Source: Bacteroidota bacterium (GTDB lineage Bacteria > Bacteroidota > Bacteroidia > Chitinophagales > Chitinophagaceae). From it: a stretch of 9,795 nt of DNA. The stretch is taken from the NCBI GenBank assembly GCA_029778965.1, contig JAKPBL010000454.1, forward strand, positions 1 through 9,795, written 5' to 3'. The position numbers and the translations under genes are program-made. Shown here in pieces: positions 1-7,211 of the stretch. Within the stretch, counting starts at the first letter, position 1; each line of letters opens with the position of its first letter. The notes beneath the pieces were generated by a model. The model was not told the DNA's origin, did not search any database, and saw only the letters and a list, made by a program, of their open reading frames with translations.

Positions 1-1661
1 GTGTCGTCCTGTATGGTGTTATAAAGGTCGAACCGGTATTTGAACCGCACAAACTCAATGCTGGCCTCATTTTTTTTCAGGCGCTTTTGCACATCCTGCC
101 ATTTGACAGCCAATTTTTCCTGCATATTCCGGTAAGCTGCCGATCTCCGCAATATATCTTTCTCCTGTCCGTTCAGTGCCGCGGCAATGGAATCTGTATT
201 GACCTTTCGCTGTGCTTTAGGCGTTGACAAAAGGTTTGTATAAGAAGACTTTTGCTGCAGATAATTTTTCCAAAGCAAGGCCAGCTCATGGTCTTTTGAC
301 TGGTTCATATTCTGGTAAAGTGTCCGGGTGTTTTGCAGGATGATGCCATTTGCCAGCAGCCGGCTGTTGTAAGCTGCGCCGGCTATTTCAAGGTTTTTAT
401 GTTGCATTAAAAAAGTGTAAGGCCTGGCATAAAAAATATCTATTCCTTTTAAATAGGTCAGCAGTTCTGTTTCGGATAAAAAATTGAGCTTTTCCACTAA
501 AAGGCTATGCTCAAGGTCTGTCACTTCTTTCAGGTACAGGGCTGCGCTATCGGGGCTATCGGCATAAAAAAATCTCGCCAGGTCATACAGTACCTTCCGC
601 CGGTTGGAGTTTCGCTCCACGCCAAGCCTGTTGTAAATAGCAAGGGATTTTTGATATACGCGTTCTGCCATTTTTGGCCGGCCAGACACAAAGTACAACC
701 TGGCCAGGGCCTGCAAACAAAAGGGGTATTGAAGTGTTTCTTCTCCGCCGTTCCTGTACGCGATGTCTACATTTTCTTTGAGGTATTTTTCCGCTGTTTC
801 ATATTTCCCCATTTCAATATTAACGATACCAAGGTTATTTAAAACCATGATATATGAGGCGGCGTTTTCGCCATTGGCCTGTTTTTTAATTTCCAGGGAT
901 TTCCTGAACATGGAGTCAGCTTTCTCCAGGTTGTGATTGCGCTGGTATAAAACTGCCAGGTTATTGATGGCGCTGGCATAGGCGGGATGCTTTTCTCCAT
1001 ACATTTCTTTCAGCATGCCCAGCACCTCTACCTGTACGGCTTCCTGCCTGGTATAATTACCCATCTGTTCATACAGGATACCCAGCTCATGAAGCGACAG
1101 TGCGTATTCGGTTTTCTTTTCAAGAGGCTCCCGGGGCGCCACCTTACTTGCTGTAAGATAAAGCTCTTCAGCCTTATTCAGGTTACCCGTTGACCTGTAC
1201 AGGTCGGCCAGCTCGATGAGCGCGTAGGCATAGTCGTTTTTGTACGGAACATCTATTGTTTTTAGTATCCCTACCGCTTCCTGATATAGTTGTTCCGCTT
1301 CCTGGAAGTTGCCTGCGTTGGCGTGCGTAGTAGCCACATCAACAAGATACCGCCCGTATTTTTGGCTCTTTTCACCATACCGTTTCTTTGCCCCCTCGCA
1401 GGCCATTACATAATAAACCGCGGCGCTGTCATTCCTGGCCAGCCCCGAGTAAACAGAGGCCAGGGTGTATGAAACGGCTATATGCAGGGTATCGTCGTTG
1501 GTAAGCCCTTTTACTGTTTCAAAGCTTTGAAGCGCAAAAGGCAAAGCCCTGGCATATTGGCCTGTGTTATAATAATATTCTGCAGAATCCTTGTCGGCCT
1601 GTGCCAGGGCAGGTAGCTGCAGGCATAAGAACATCACCGAAACTGCTGTAAAAATCTTCAT
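1..1661 (-). CDS. Exported TPR-CHAT family protein, paralogue B (partial, C-terminus beyond window)
   Basis: The frame is open from the ATG at 1661 to the left edge (553 complete codons, no stop), so the gene is cut by the window. Residues 1-20 form a signal peptide (MKIF start, hydrophobic core, LPALA ending), so export to the periplasm is predicted. Residues about 25-380 are TPR-like helical repeats with recurring 'Y..AL..L..LY...GN...AE.L' patterns. Residues about 390-553 form a linker that matches the 957-residue CHAT protein encoded at 3408-6281 almost motif for motif: FLSETELL, AAYNSRL, LLWKNY, ILRRSAAYR. The CHAT protease domain should therefore lie just outside the window, but its catalytic residues cannot be checked here. 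It starts 21 bases after the anti-sigma-like gene, so co-transcription with it is likely. The substrate is unknown. I am sure of the gene and its family, less sure that its CHAT domain is intact. Confidence 0.9.
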   Translation of the reverse strand, partial: MKIFTAVSVMFLCLQLPALAQADKDSAEYYYNTGQYARALPFALQSFETVKGLTNDDTLHIAVSYTLASVYSGLARNDSAAVYYVMACEGAKKRYGEKSQKYGRYLVDVATTHANAGNFQEAEQLYQEAVGILKTIDVPYKNDYAYALIELADLYRSTGNLNKAEELYLTASKVAPREPLEKKTEYALSLHELGILYEQMGNYTRQEAVQVEVLGMLKEMYGEKHPAYASAINNLAVLYQRNHNLEKADSMFRKSLEIKKQANGENAASYIMVLNNLGIVNIEMGKYETAEKYLKENVDIAYRNGGEETLQYPFCLQALARLYFVSGRPKMAERVYQKSLAIYNRLGVERNSNRRKVLYDLARFFYADSPDSAALYLKEVTDLEHSLLVEKLNFLSETELLTYLKGIDIFYARPYTFLMQHKNLEIAGAAYNSRLLANGIILQNTRTLYQNMNQSKDHELALLWKNYLQQKSSYTNLLSTPKAQRKVNTDSIAAALNGQEKDILRRSAAYRNMQEKLAVKWQDVQKRLKKNEASIEFVRFKYRFDLYNTIQDD

Positions 1662-1682
1662 GTGCCTGTTTATCTGAAAAAC

Positions 1683-2549
1683 TTATTCTTTTATCTTATC
1701 CAGTAGCTTTTCTGCATTTTTAATCACCAGGGTATTTTCCTTATTGCTGATGATATTTCTGCACATCACTGCCGCTTTTTCTTTTTTGCCCTCTTTTAAA
1801 TAAGTTAATGCCAGGTACCATTGGGCTTTGGCGCGCAGGGTTTTATCGGCGTGGTTGTTCAGTGCCCATTCCAGGTTTATGGCAGCCTGCCGGGTATCAT
1901 TGGTTTGCAAAAAAGCAAGGCCCTTGTAATAATGAGCCAACTGTAAGATCTTTTCCTTGCTGTCGTTCCCGTCAATACCGCGAACCTCGGGCAGCTCTTT
2001 TAAGCTCAACTGTTGCAGGGTGCTGTACTTGCCCGATGCGTAATCTGTAAATGCCTCCGCCAGGAAAAGGGGATATTCGTCCGGCAGGCTGTCTTTTTTA
2101 AAGTACTGCTTAAACAGCGCTTCAAAATTCAACCTGCTGCTGTCTTCTGCCGGCCGGATCACCGCCACCGGCGGCGTAACGTCTTCTTTCCGTGTCGTAT
2201 CCACCCCGATTTTATCGGCAACCGCCGGTTTGGGGGAAGAGTTCTGCTTCGTAATAACCAATACCGCCGCCAGGACAGCCGCCGCTGCTCCGATAACAAG
2301 CCATTTCTGCAAGCGGGTTGTTTTGCGCGTCATTTGCCTGGCTACCGGTGCTTCTTCAGTCTTCATACCTATAACATCAGGCAGTTCCTGCGATGCAAAC
2401 TCATTCCTTACCGATTGCTCAAAATCAAGCTGCCGGCGCATCTCCGGGTTGGCCGCCAGCTCTTTTTCGAAGGCCTCCATTTCAGCCAGGTCCATATCGG
2501 CATCCAGGAACCGGGTAATTTTTTCGTATTGTTCGGTGGTAATGGCCAT
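1683..2549 (-). CDS. Membrane anti-sigma-like protein with extracytoplasmic TPR-like tail
   Basis: 288 residues. Residues 7-51 resemble the N-terminal sigma-binding helices of Bacteroidota anti-sigma factors: 'ITRFLDADMD..EMEAFEKEL..NPEMRRQ', the usual 'RYLDGEM..EE...FE..L..NPEL' pattern. No zinc-binding His/Cys set is visible. A basic stretch (RKTTRLQKW) precedes one membrane span at about 83-99, giving a cytoplasmic N-terminus and an outside C-terminus. A Pro/Lys/Asp-rich linker (about 103-140) leads to helical repeats at about 143-288, with TPR-like signatures such as 'AHYYKGLAFLQTNDTRQAAINLEWAL' split over two helices and 'AQWYLALTYLKEGKKEKAA'. The gene begins 6 bases after the sigma-factor stop and ends 21 bases before the second TPR-CHAT gene. 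The inferred role is to hold the neighbouring sigma factor at the membrane and respond to periplasmic partners. The anti-sigma assignment rests on layout and N-terminal resemblance, not on a proven interaction. Confidence 0.8.
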   Translation of the reverse strand: MAITTEQYEKITRFLDADMDLAEMEAFEKELAANPEMRRQLDFEQSVRNEFASQELPDVIGMKTEEAPVARQMTRKTTRLQKWLVIGAAAAVLAAVLVITKQNSSPKPAVADKIGVDTTRKEDVTPPVAVIRPAEDSSRLNFEALFKQYFKKDSLPDEYPLFLAEAFTDYASGKYSTLQQLSLKELPEVRGIDGNDSKEKILQLAHYYKGLAFLQTNDTRQAAINLEWALNNHADKTLRAKAQWYLALTYLKEGKKEKAAVMCRNIISNKENTLVIKNAEKLLDKIKE

Positions 2550-2555
2550 ACTGCA

Positions 2556-3182
2556 CTAGTGGTTTTCGTTCTCCATATCATCAACCAGCTCCCGCAATCT
2601 TTGCATGCACCGGTAAATACGGTTGGTAGCCGATGCCACTGTAATAGCCAGAAGCCGCGCTATCTCATCATTTGATTTGCCTTCCAGGTGCCGCCACCGG
2701 ATGATCTGTCTGTCGGCGGCAGGCATTTTTTCCAGCGCCCGTGCCAGGTTACGGCACCGGTCTTCTTCCACCGTGCCTTCCGCTTCAACAGCATTACCGG
2801 TTATTTCGCCGGCGATAAAAGGCGCCAGTTTTTGTTTTTTCTCCGCCAGTCTTTTTTCACTTGTCAGATGGCCCAGCAACAGGTTCCTGCAAAAATGAAA
2901 TAATACCGTTTTCACACTGGCGCTGCTTTGATAGAGCTCATCCCTGCCGGCAGATTCCCTTAATTTCATTACGCCATCTGTAAAAGAATTGTTGGCGGCA
3001 AACTCAATCATGTCTTCGGGATAGCGCTGGTAGGTAATTTTCGCCCACTTGATAAACAGTAACCGGTAGCAGGCATAAAAACAGGAAATGATCCGATCGG
3101 AAATAGCCGGCTGGTTATTTTTAAACGCCTGGCAGACCGTCTCCATATTCATCAGCTTCTCGCACGGGGTTCTGTCGCTCAT
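2556..3182 (-). CDS. ECF-type RNA polymerase sigma-70 family sigma factor
   Basis: 208 residues, usual ECF length. Residues about 25-110 correspond to region 2, which binds core polymerase and the -10 element (YRLLFIKWAKITYQ, then the helical 'SVKTVLFHFCRNLLLGHLTSEKR'). Residues about 120-145 form a variable acidic linker. Residues about 147-200 are a clear region 4 helix-turn-helix: 'ALEKMPAADRQIIRWRHLEGKSNDEIARLL', then 'TNRIYRCMQRLRELV'. There is no region 1.1 or 3, as expected for ECF factors. I keep the ATG at 3182 because GGAGAG lies just upstream of it; Met11 and Met13 are in-frame alternatives that lose nothing from region 2. The gene is 6 bases upstream of the anti-sigma-like gene, the usual sigma/anti-sigma order. 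A small frame upstream overlaps its start by four bases. Its target promoters are unknown, and autoregulation is plausible but not shown. Confidence 0.93.
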   Translation of the reverse strand: MSDRTPCEKLMNMETVCQAFKNNQPAISDRIISCFYACYRLLFIKWAKITYQRYPEDMIEFAANNSFTDGVMKLRESAGRDELYQSSASVKTVLFHFCRNLLLGHLTSEKRLAEKKQKLAPFIAGEITGNAVEAEGTVEEDRCRNLARALEKMPAADRQIIRWRHLEGKSNDEIARLLAITVASATNRIYRCMQRLRELVDDMENENH

Positions 3183-3307
3183 GACTCTCCGGCCCCCTCC
3201 AGGCGGCGTCCACCCACCACGGCAGCCATTTTTAGTGTACCCTTATTCAATGACAGGTAAACCACTGCAAACAACCTCTTGTAGATCTGCACATTACTGG
3301 TATTCAT
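3179..3307 (-). CDS. Possible 42-residue upstream ORF coupled to the sigma factor
   Basis: Reading from the ATG at 3307 gives 42 codons beginning MNTSNVQIYKRLFAVV and ending RRLEGAGES, with TGA overlapping the sigma-factor ATG as ATGA. That four-base overlap is a classic arrangement for translational coupling. The peptide has a short hydrophobic patch (LFAVVYLSL), no recognised domain, and a Gly/Arg-rich end. I do not recognise it. It occupies much of the otherwise empty 225-base gap between the TPR-CHAT gene and the sigma gene. It could be a leader peptide controlling sigma translation or simply a chance frame; I see no strong ribosome-binding site before its ATG. Confidence 0.25.
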   Translation of the reverse strand: MNTSNVQIYKRLFAVVYLSLNKGTLKMAAVVGGRRLEGAGES

Positions 3308-3380
3308 ACCTTGAAACAATTCCGGTGATTTGTTAACGGCTGCTGAATATTGCCGGCTAAATGTAAGGCTGTTCTTTAAA

Positions 3381-3400
3381 TCACGGCATTATCCCCGTGA
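3381..3400 (-). terminator. Weak hairpin just after the TPR-CHAT A stop codon
   Basis: TCACGG and CCGTGA form perfect 6-base arms around an 8-base loop, starting 7 bases past the TAA of the TPR-CHAT gene. On the minus strand the stem is followed by only TTTAAAG, so the U tract is short. It may attenuate or partly end transcription before the sigma gene. On the plus strand the stem is followed by A residues, so it is not a terminator in that direction. Confidence 0.3.
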
Positions 3401-3407
3401 AAAAAAG

Positions 3408-6227
3408 TTACCGCACCAGCGTAAAGCCCGCCCAATAATAGGGCGCATATTTTTTCCGCATGGCATGTTGTGTATGGGCAAATGCCTGCTGGATGGTTTC
3501 TCCGTCCAACCAATAAGAATAAAAGTTCTCCATAAACTCGGAGGTCTCTTTATCAGGCACCGGCCAGAGGCTGGCCATTATGTAGTTCACGCCGGCCAGC
3601 TTAAAAGCTCTTTGCAGGCCAAACACACCTTCGCTGCCTTCTATTTGTCCGAGTCCGGTTTCGCAGGCCGATAAAACAGCCAATTCGGTATTGGGCAACT
3701 GCATGGCGCTAATTTCAAGCCCGGTCAATATGCCATCGTCTTCGTCTGTTGAAGCTTCGCCCTTCCAGCCGCGGTTGCCACCCGCCATTACCAGCCCACA
3801 GCGCAGTAGCGGATTGGGAGCAATCTGAAAATTGTTGGCCGCCTCCGTATTGCCGGCAGTAGTGGGCAATGTAAAGCCGTGCGTGGCAAAATGAATAATA
3901 TCGGGCGATGCCTCGCCGCTCAATTGGTAAAAAGCCTGTTCGGTAGCGCTGGCGCCCGTAAGCAACACCGCATTTTTTTTTGCGGGGATCAATCTGCCTT
4001 TAATAAAGTTCACTTCTCTCAGGGTGTTCGGCAAAAACCGGAATGAGTCGGCCATTGCGCCCCGGTTTTCCTGGTAGGCATACGAATAAAGGCCCGTAGC
4101 AGCCATCTGACTGCTGTCCGTCGATTGCTTACTGTAATCGATGCCACCGAATAATATGATGGTATTATTGGGCCGCATATCATTATCCTGAACCGCTACT
4201 TGCCTGGTGGAGGTCAGTTGAACAAGATTATATTTGTCGCAAAGCAGGCTGTCTCCTTTATAAGGAATAGCTGCAAACGCAACCCGGTGCAATAGCCCAT
4301 CGGACGAAAAAAAGACTTTTTGGGTTCCCGCCAGATAGGGCTCAAGCGGCTGCCAGAGCAGGTTATAAACAGCGCTGGTTACAGACCGGTTGCCTGTCGC
4401 GGTTTTGCCGCCTCTGTTGTTTGCGGAAGATTTATAGGCAAAGGTTTTGAGCGCCGCAATCAATTGCCTTTCTTCAAAAAGCTTTACAAATTGGGGAACG
4501 GTGTCTTGCGGGCGAACCAGCATTGCAACGTAATAAGCGGTATCGGTTTTCTTTGCATGGTAATACCCAAACTTTACAAATTCGACGGCGGCCTCGCCTG
4601 GTTTCAAACTATTGCGTACATCCTCCCAGGTAGTGTTCAACTTCTCTTTCATTTTGCGATAGTCGGCCGACCTGCGCAGTAGTTCCTTTTCCTGCTGGTT
4701 GACCACCTCATTGAGCGAGTCGGCATTGTCTGTTCTTTTGGCAATGGGAATGGAGAGCAGCTTATTCAGCAACGATTTGTTGTTCTGGTAATTTTTCCAG
4801 AGGCCGGCAAGCGTACTGTCTTTTGCCGCTGAAAACTGTGCAGTGAGGCTCTTCCTGTTCTCAATAGAGATCCCTGAAAAAATCAACCGGCTGTTATATG
4901 CGGCCTTAATAATATCCGCAGCGGGGGATTGCAGCAAAAACAAATAAGGTTCTGCCAGTACCGAAGCCTGGGTTCTTTTTTGCAAATAAAACAATAGCTC
5001 CGTTTCAGATAAAAAGTCCAGCTTATCCAACACCGCTTTATTTTCCGCCTGTATTGCTTCCTTTACATATTTTAATGCCGGGGCGGGTGTATCGAGGCCT
5101 AAATAAAGGTCAATGATATGGTACAACAATTCCAGGCGATAGGGGTGCTGCGATATTTGCAGCTTGTCATACCGGGCCAGCGATTGCAGGAAAAGCGGCT
5201 CAGCCATTTCTTTCCAACCCCTTTTTGCATAGAGGTTGGAAAGGGCATCGAACATAAAAAGATAGTCGGCATCATCTTCTCCATATATGCGTTTCCATCC
5301 GTCCAGGGCCTGTTTGTAAAAAGATTCCCCGGCAGCGTAGTTATTCATATTTGTGCTGTTCACGCCCAGGTTATGCAATCCTCTTAAATATTGCCGATGA
5401 TTTTCTCCAAGTGTTTCTTTGGTTATAGCCAATGCGATGGTTTGAATCGAATCGGCTTTTGCGTAGTTCCCCATATTTGCATATATGGTACCTATATTGC
5501 TCAATATAAGCGCGTAATCCGGATGTTTTTCGCCTGAGATCTCTTTCCTGACACCAAGCGCCTCCAACTGCAATTGCTCCGCACGGGGGTAATTGCCTAT
5601 ACGTGAATACACCAATGCCAGGTTGCCTGCAGCCAGGGCATAGGTACTTGTTTTTTTGCCTATTTTTTTTACAATGGAATACTCCCGGAGAAAACACTCT
5701 TCCGCTTTGTTATACCTGCCTTCTGCGAAGTATAGAAGCCCGAGCTGGTTTAAGCTCAGCGCATAATTTTCGTTTTCCCCGGCTGCCTCTTTTTTTAAGG
5801 ATAAAGTTTTACGGTATAGCGCTTCGGCTATTTCATATTTGCCGGTGTTTTTATACGCGCTGGCGAGGTCGGTCAGGTAGCTGGTATATTGGGTGCTTTT
5901 CTCACCATACAATTTTTTGCAGGCGTCGCATACTGCCATAAAATAAACAACCGCGCTGTCGTATTTTCCCACTAAATAATAATCAAAACCGACGTCGTAT
6001 GTAGCGGCAATGCGGATGCTGTCATTTTCTTCAAGGGATTTTGCCATTTCGTATTGTTTTATGGCAAACGGCAGGGCCTTTGCATACTGGCCGGCTTTGT
6101 TATAGTATTTTAATGAATCGGAATAATCAGATGACTGGGCAGTCAAGCTGTTGCTTATACAGAAAAACAGCAACAAGAACAGGTATGTTCTTTTATATCC
6201 AGACCGGGTTTCTATTGGAGCCTTCAT
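3408..6227 (-). CDS. Exported TPR-CHAT caspase-like protease family protein, paralogue A
   Basis: The frame is open from an ATG at 6281 (957 residues), but I choose the ATG at 6227 (939 residues). It puts a proper signal peptide at the N-terminus (MKAPIETRSGYKR, hydrophobic LFLLLFF, cleavage near LTAQ|S), and the skipped 18 codons overlap palindromic upstream DNA. There is no lipobox. Residue numbers below use the long form. TPR units of the 42-residue kinesin-light-chain type run from about 52 to 371; the repeat-start tyrosines are at 135, 173, 214, 256, 298 and 340, the last three intervals being exactly 42. A helical linker spans about 400-560. The CHAT domain (caspase/separase-like peptidase) covers about 635-957. 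The catalytic His801 lies in HFATHG and Cys873 in LSACETGLG, followed by SEGVFGLQRAF, AGV and SLWPVPD, all typical. The dyad is intact, so peptidase activity in the periplasm is plausible. The substrate is unknown; the adjacent membrane anti-sigma-like protein is a candidate. Confidence 0.93.
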   Translation of the reverse strand: MKAPIETRSGYKRTYLFLLLFFCISNSLTAQSSDYSDSLKYYNKAGQYAKALPFAIKQYEMAKSLEENDSIRIAATYDVGFDYYLVGKYDSAVVYFMAVCDACKKLYGEKSTQYTSYLTDLASAYKNTGKYEIAEALYRKTLSLKKEAAGENENYALSLNQLGLLYFAEGRYNKAEECFLREYSIVKKIGKKTSTYALAAGNLALVYSRIGNYPRAEQLQLEALGVRKEISGEKHPDYALILSNIGTIYANMGNYAKADSIQTIALAITKETLGENHRQYLRGLHNLGVNSTNMNNYAAGESFYKQALDGWKRIYGEDDADYLFMFDALSNLYAKRGWKEMAEPLFLQSLARYDKLQISQHPYRLELLYHIIDLYLGLDTPAPALKYVKEAIQAENKAVLDKLDFLSETELLFYLQKRTQASVLAEPYLFLLQSPAADIIKAAYNSRLIFSGISIENRKSLTAQFSAAKDSTLAGLWKNYQNNKSLLNKLLSIPIAKRTDNADSLNEVVNQQEKELLRRSADYRKMKEKLNTTWEDVRNSLKPGEAAVEFVKFGYYHAKKTDTAYYVAMLVRPQDTVPQFVKLFEERQLIAALKTFAYKSSANNRGGKTATGNRSVTSAVYNLLWQPLEPYLAGTQKVFFSSDGLLHRVAFAAIPYKGDSLLCDKYNLVQLTSTRQVAVQDNDMRPNNTIILFGGIDYSKQSTDSSQMAATGLYSYAYQENRGAMADSFRFLPNTLREVNFIKGRLIPAKKNAVLLTGASATEQAFYQLSGEASPDIIHFATHGFTLPTTAGNTEAANNFQIAPNPLLRCGLVMAGGNRGWKGEASTDEDDGILTGLEISAMQLPNTELAVLSACETGLGQIEGSEGVFGLQRAFKLAGVNYIMASLWPVPDKETSEFMENFYSYWLDGETIQQAFAHTQHAMRKKYAPYYWAGFTLVR

Positions 6228-6242
6228 TTGAACAAACTCTTC

Positions 6243-6270
6243 ATCTGTACTGATCTGTACTTTGTACAGA
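6243..6270. promoter_or_regulatory. TCTGTAC direct and inverted repeats upstream of TPR-CHAT A
   Basis: ATCTGTACT occurs twice as a direct repeat (6243-6251 and 6253-6261), ten bases apart, about one helical turn. The second copy also forms a perfect 7-base dyad, TCTGTAC-TTT-GTACAGA (6254-6270). Three copies of one half-site within 28 bases, 16 bases upstream of the preferred start codon at 6227, suggest a regulator-binding site or a folded 5' leader. The binding protein is unknown. Confidence 0.45.
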
Positions 6271-6273
6271 ATT

Positions 6274-6305
6274 ACGGACAAGTATATTTGCCTATACTTG
6301 CCTGT
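6274..6305. promoter_or_regulatory. 13-base imperfect palindrome between isomerase and TPR-CHAT A genes
   Basis: The core CAAGTATA-N6-TATACTTG (6279-6300) is a perfect 8-base dyad. It extends outward to 13-base arms with one mismatch and, in minus-strand RNA, one G-U pair. It sits 25 bases past the stop of the isomerase gene and just upstream of the TPR-CHAT gene. No U tract follows, so a simple terminator is less likely than an operator or structured leader. TATACTTG (6286-6279 on the minus strand) also resembles the Bacteroidota -7 element TAnnTTTG with one mismatch, but I see no good -33 element. Confidence 0.4.
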
Positions 6306-6330
6306 AACACTTACTTATAAAACCACTATA

Positions 6331-7194
6331 TTACTTGTATCCCTTCTTATCGAGGTATTGGTGGCTGGCTTTGATACTCTCAAAAATATCTCCCTTGCTG
6401 GTATCCTGTTCCACGAACCACTGCTCTAAACCGGCTGTCTTCCGCGCAGCAAATATGCGATCGAAATCGATGGTGCCATGGCCCACTTCGGTGATATCGC
6501 CCGAACCGGCGGCCATATCCTTTACATGCCATAAGGGGAAACGACCGGGATATTTATTGAAATAAGCAACAGGATCCTGTCCCGCTTTCGACACCCAATA
6601 AAGGTCCATCTCCATCTTCACCAGGTTTTTATCTGTTTGGGTAATGAGATAGTCGTAGGCGATGGTATCGTCGAGCTTTTCAAATTCAAAATCATGGTTA
6701 TGATAGGCAAACTGGATGCCGGCAGTTTTCGATTTCTCGCCCGATTTATTCAGCAGTTCGGGAAGTGAGTGATAGATTTCCGGTGTTCTTTCATTCGGCA
6801 TCAGATAGGCGCAGGCCATGTATTTGGCACCAATCTCATGCAGGTCTTCCACCGCCTGGTCCCAGCCGTCGGAAAGCGTTCCCTTCATTTTTACCACCAA
6901 ACCGCTGAGGTGGTGAGAGCTGATCACGCTCATGCCCGATTTCTTTAAAATAGCACTGAACTCCTTGGGTGTTTTGCCGAAGAAGCTGCCGTTGTAGCCG
7001 TATATCTCCAGTTTGGTGTAACCCAGCGCCGCCAGGCGATCAAGCGTGCCTTCCAGGTCTTTGGCAACGGCGTCGCGCACCGTAAACAATTGCAAAGCCA
7101 GGGGGCGTGTCTTGAAACTTGCCGCCATCGACGGAAGTACCGACAAAGAAGCGGCGCTCAATGCGGTCAGCTCCAGGAATTTTCTTCTTTTCAT
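6331..7194 (-). CDS. Tat-exported sugar phosphate isomerase/epimerase-like TIM-barrel protein
   Basis: 287 residues. The N-terminus is a twin-arginine signal (KRRKFLELTALSAASLSVL, ending near PSMAAS), so the folded protein is likely exported. The rest is a xylose-isomerase-like (AP-endonuclease family 2) TIM barrel: QLFTVRD at 35-41, LEIYGY at 62-67, SSHH at 92-95, YHNHDFEF at 164-171, EMD at 195-197, LWHVKDM at 221-227, GHGTIDF at 238-244 and WFVEQD at 259-264. Glu/His/Asp residues at these strand ends usually bind a divalent metal and catalyse isomerisation or epimerisation. It lies 17 bases after the DUF1080 gene and is the last gene of the three-gene unit. In that company it probably processes an oxidised (3-keto) sugar, or acts in its elimination or hydration, rather than a phosphorylated sugar, since it is exported. 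The exact substrate cannot be read from the sequence. Confidence 0.88.
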   Translation of the reverse strand: MKRRKFLELTALSAASLSVLPSMAASFKTRPLALQLFTVRDAVAKDLEGTLDRLAALGYTKLEIYGYNGSFFGKTPKEFSAILKKSGMSVISSHHLSGLVVKMKGTLSDGWDQAVEDLHEIGAKYMACAYLMPNERTPEIYHSLPELLNKSGEKSKTAGIQFAYHNHDFEFEKLDDTIAYDYLITQTDKNLVKMEMDLYWVSKAGQDPVAYFNKYPGRFPLWHVKDMAAGSGDITEVGHGTIDFDRIFAARKTAGLEQWFVEQDTSKGDIFESIKASHQYLDKKGYK

Positions 7195-7211
7195 ATTTGG
7201 TTTTATATGGT

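Noticed and set aside
507..1472. Several 60-111 codon plus-strand frames opposite TPR-CHAT B
   Set aside because: The minus strand is continuously coding here for a signal peptide, TPR array and linker matching paralogue A, so these are shadows.
2013..2675. 220-codon plus-strand frame opposite the anti-sigma-like and sigma genes
   Set aside because: It spans the opposite strand of two well-supported genes, has Cys/Arg/His-rich low-quality composition and no domain.
1..6281. Type III-E CRISPR (Craspase) locus
   Set aside because: There is a TPR-CHAT and sigma-factor pairing, but no cas genes or repeat-spacer array, and the CHAT proteins carry signal peptides.
6283..6290. Perfect TAnnTTTG (TATATTTG) on the plus strand
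   Set aside because: It points into the 3' end of minus-strand genes with no plus-strand gene downstream, and is part of the dyad, so a promoter there has no visible purpose.
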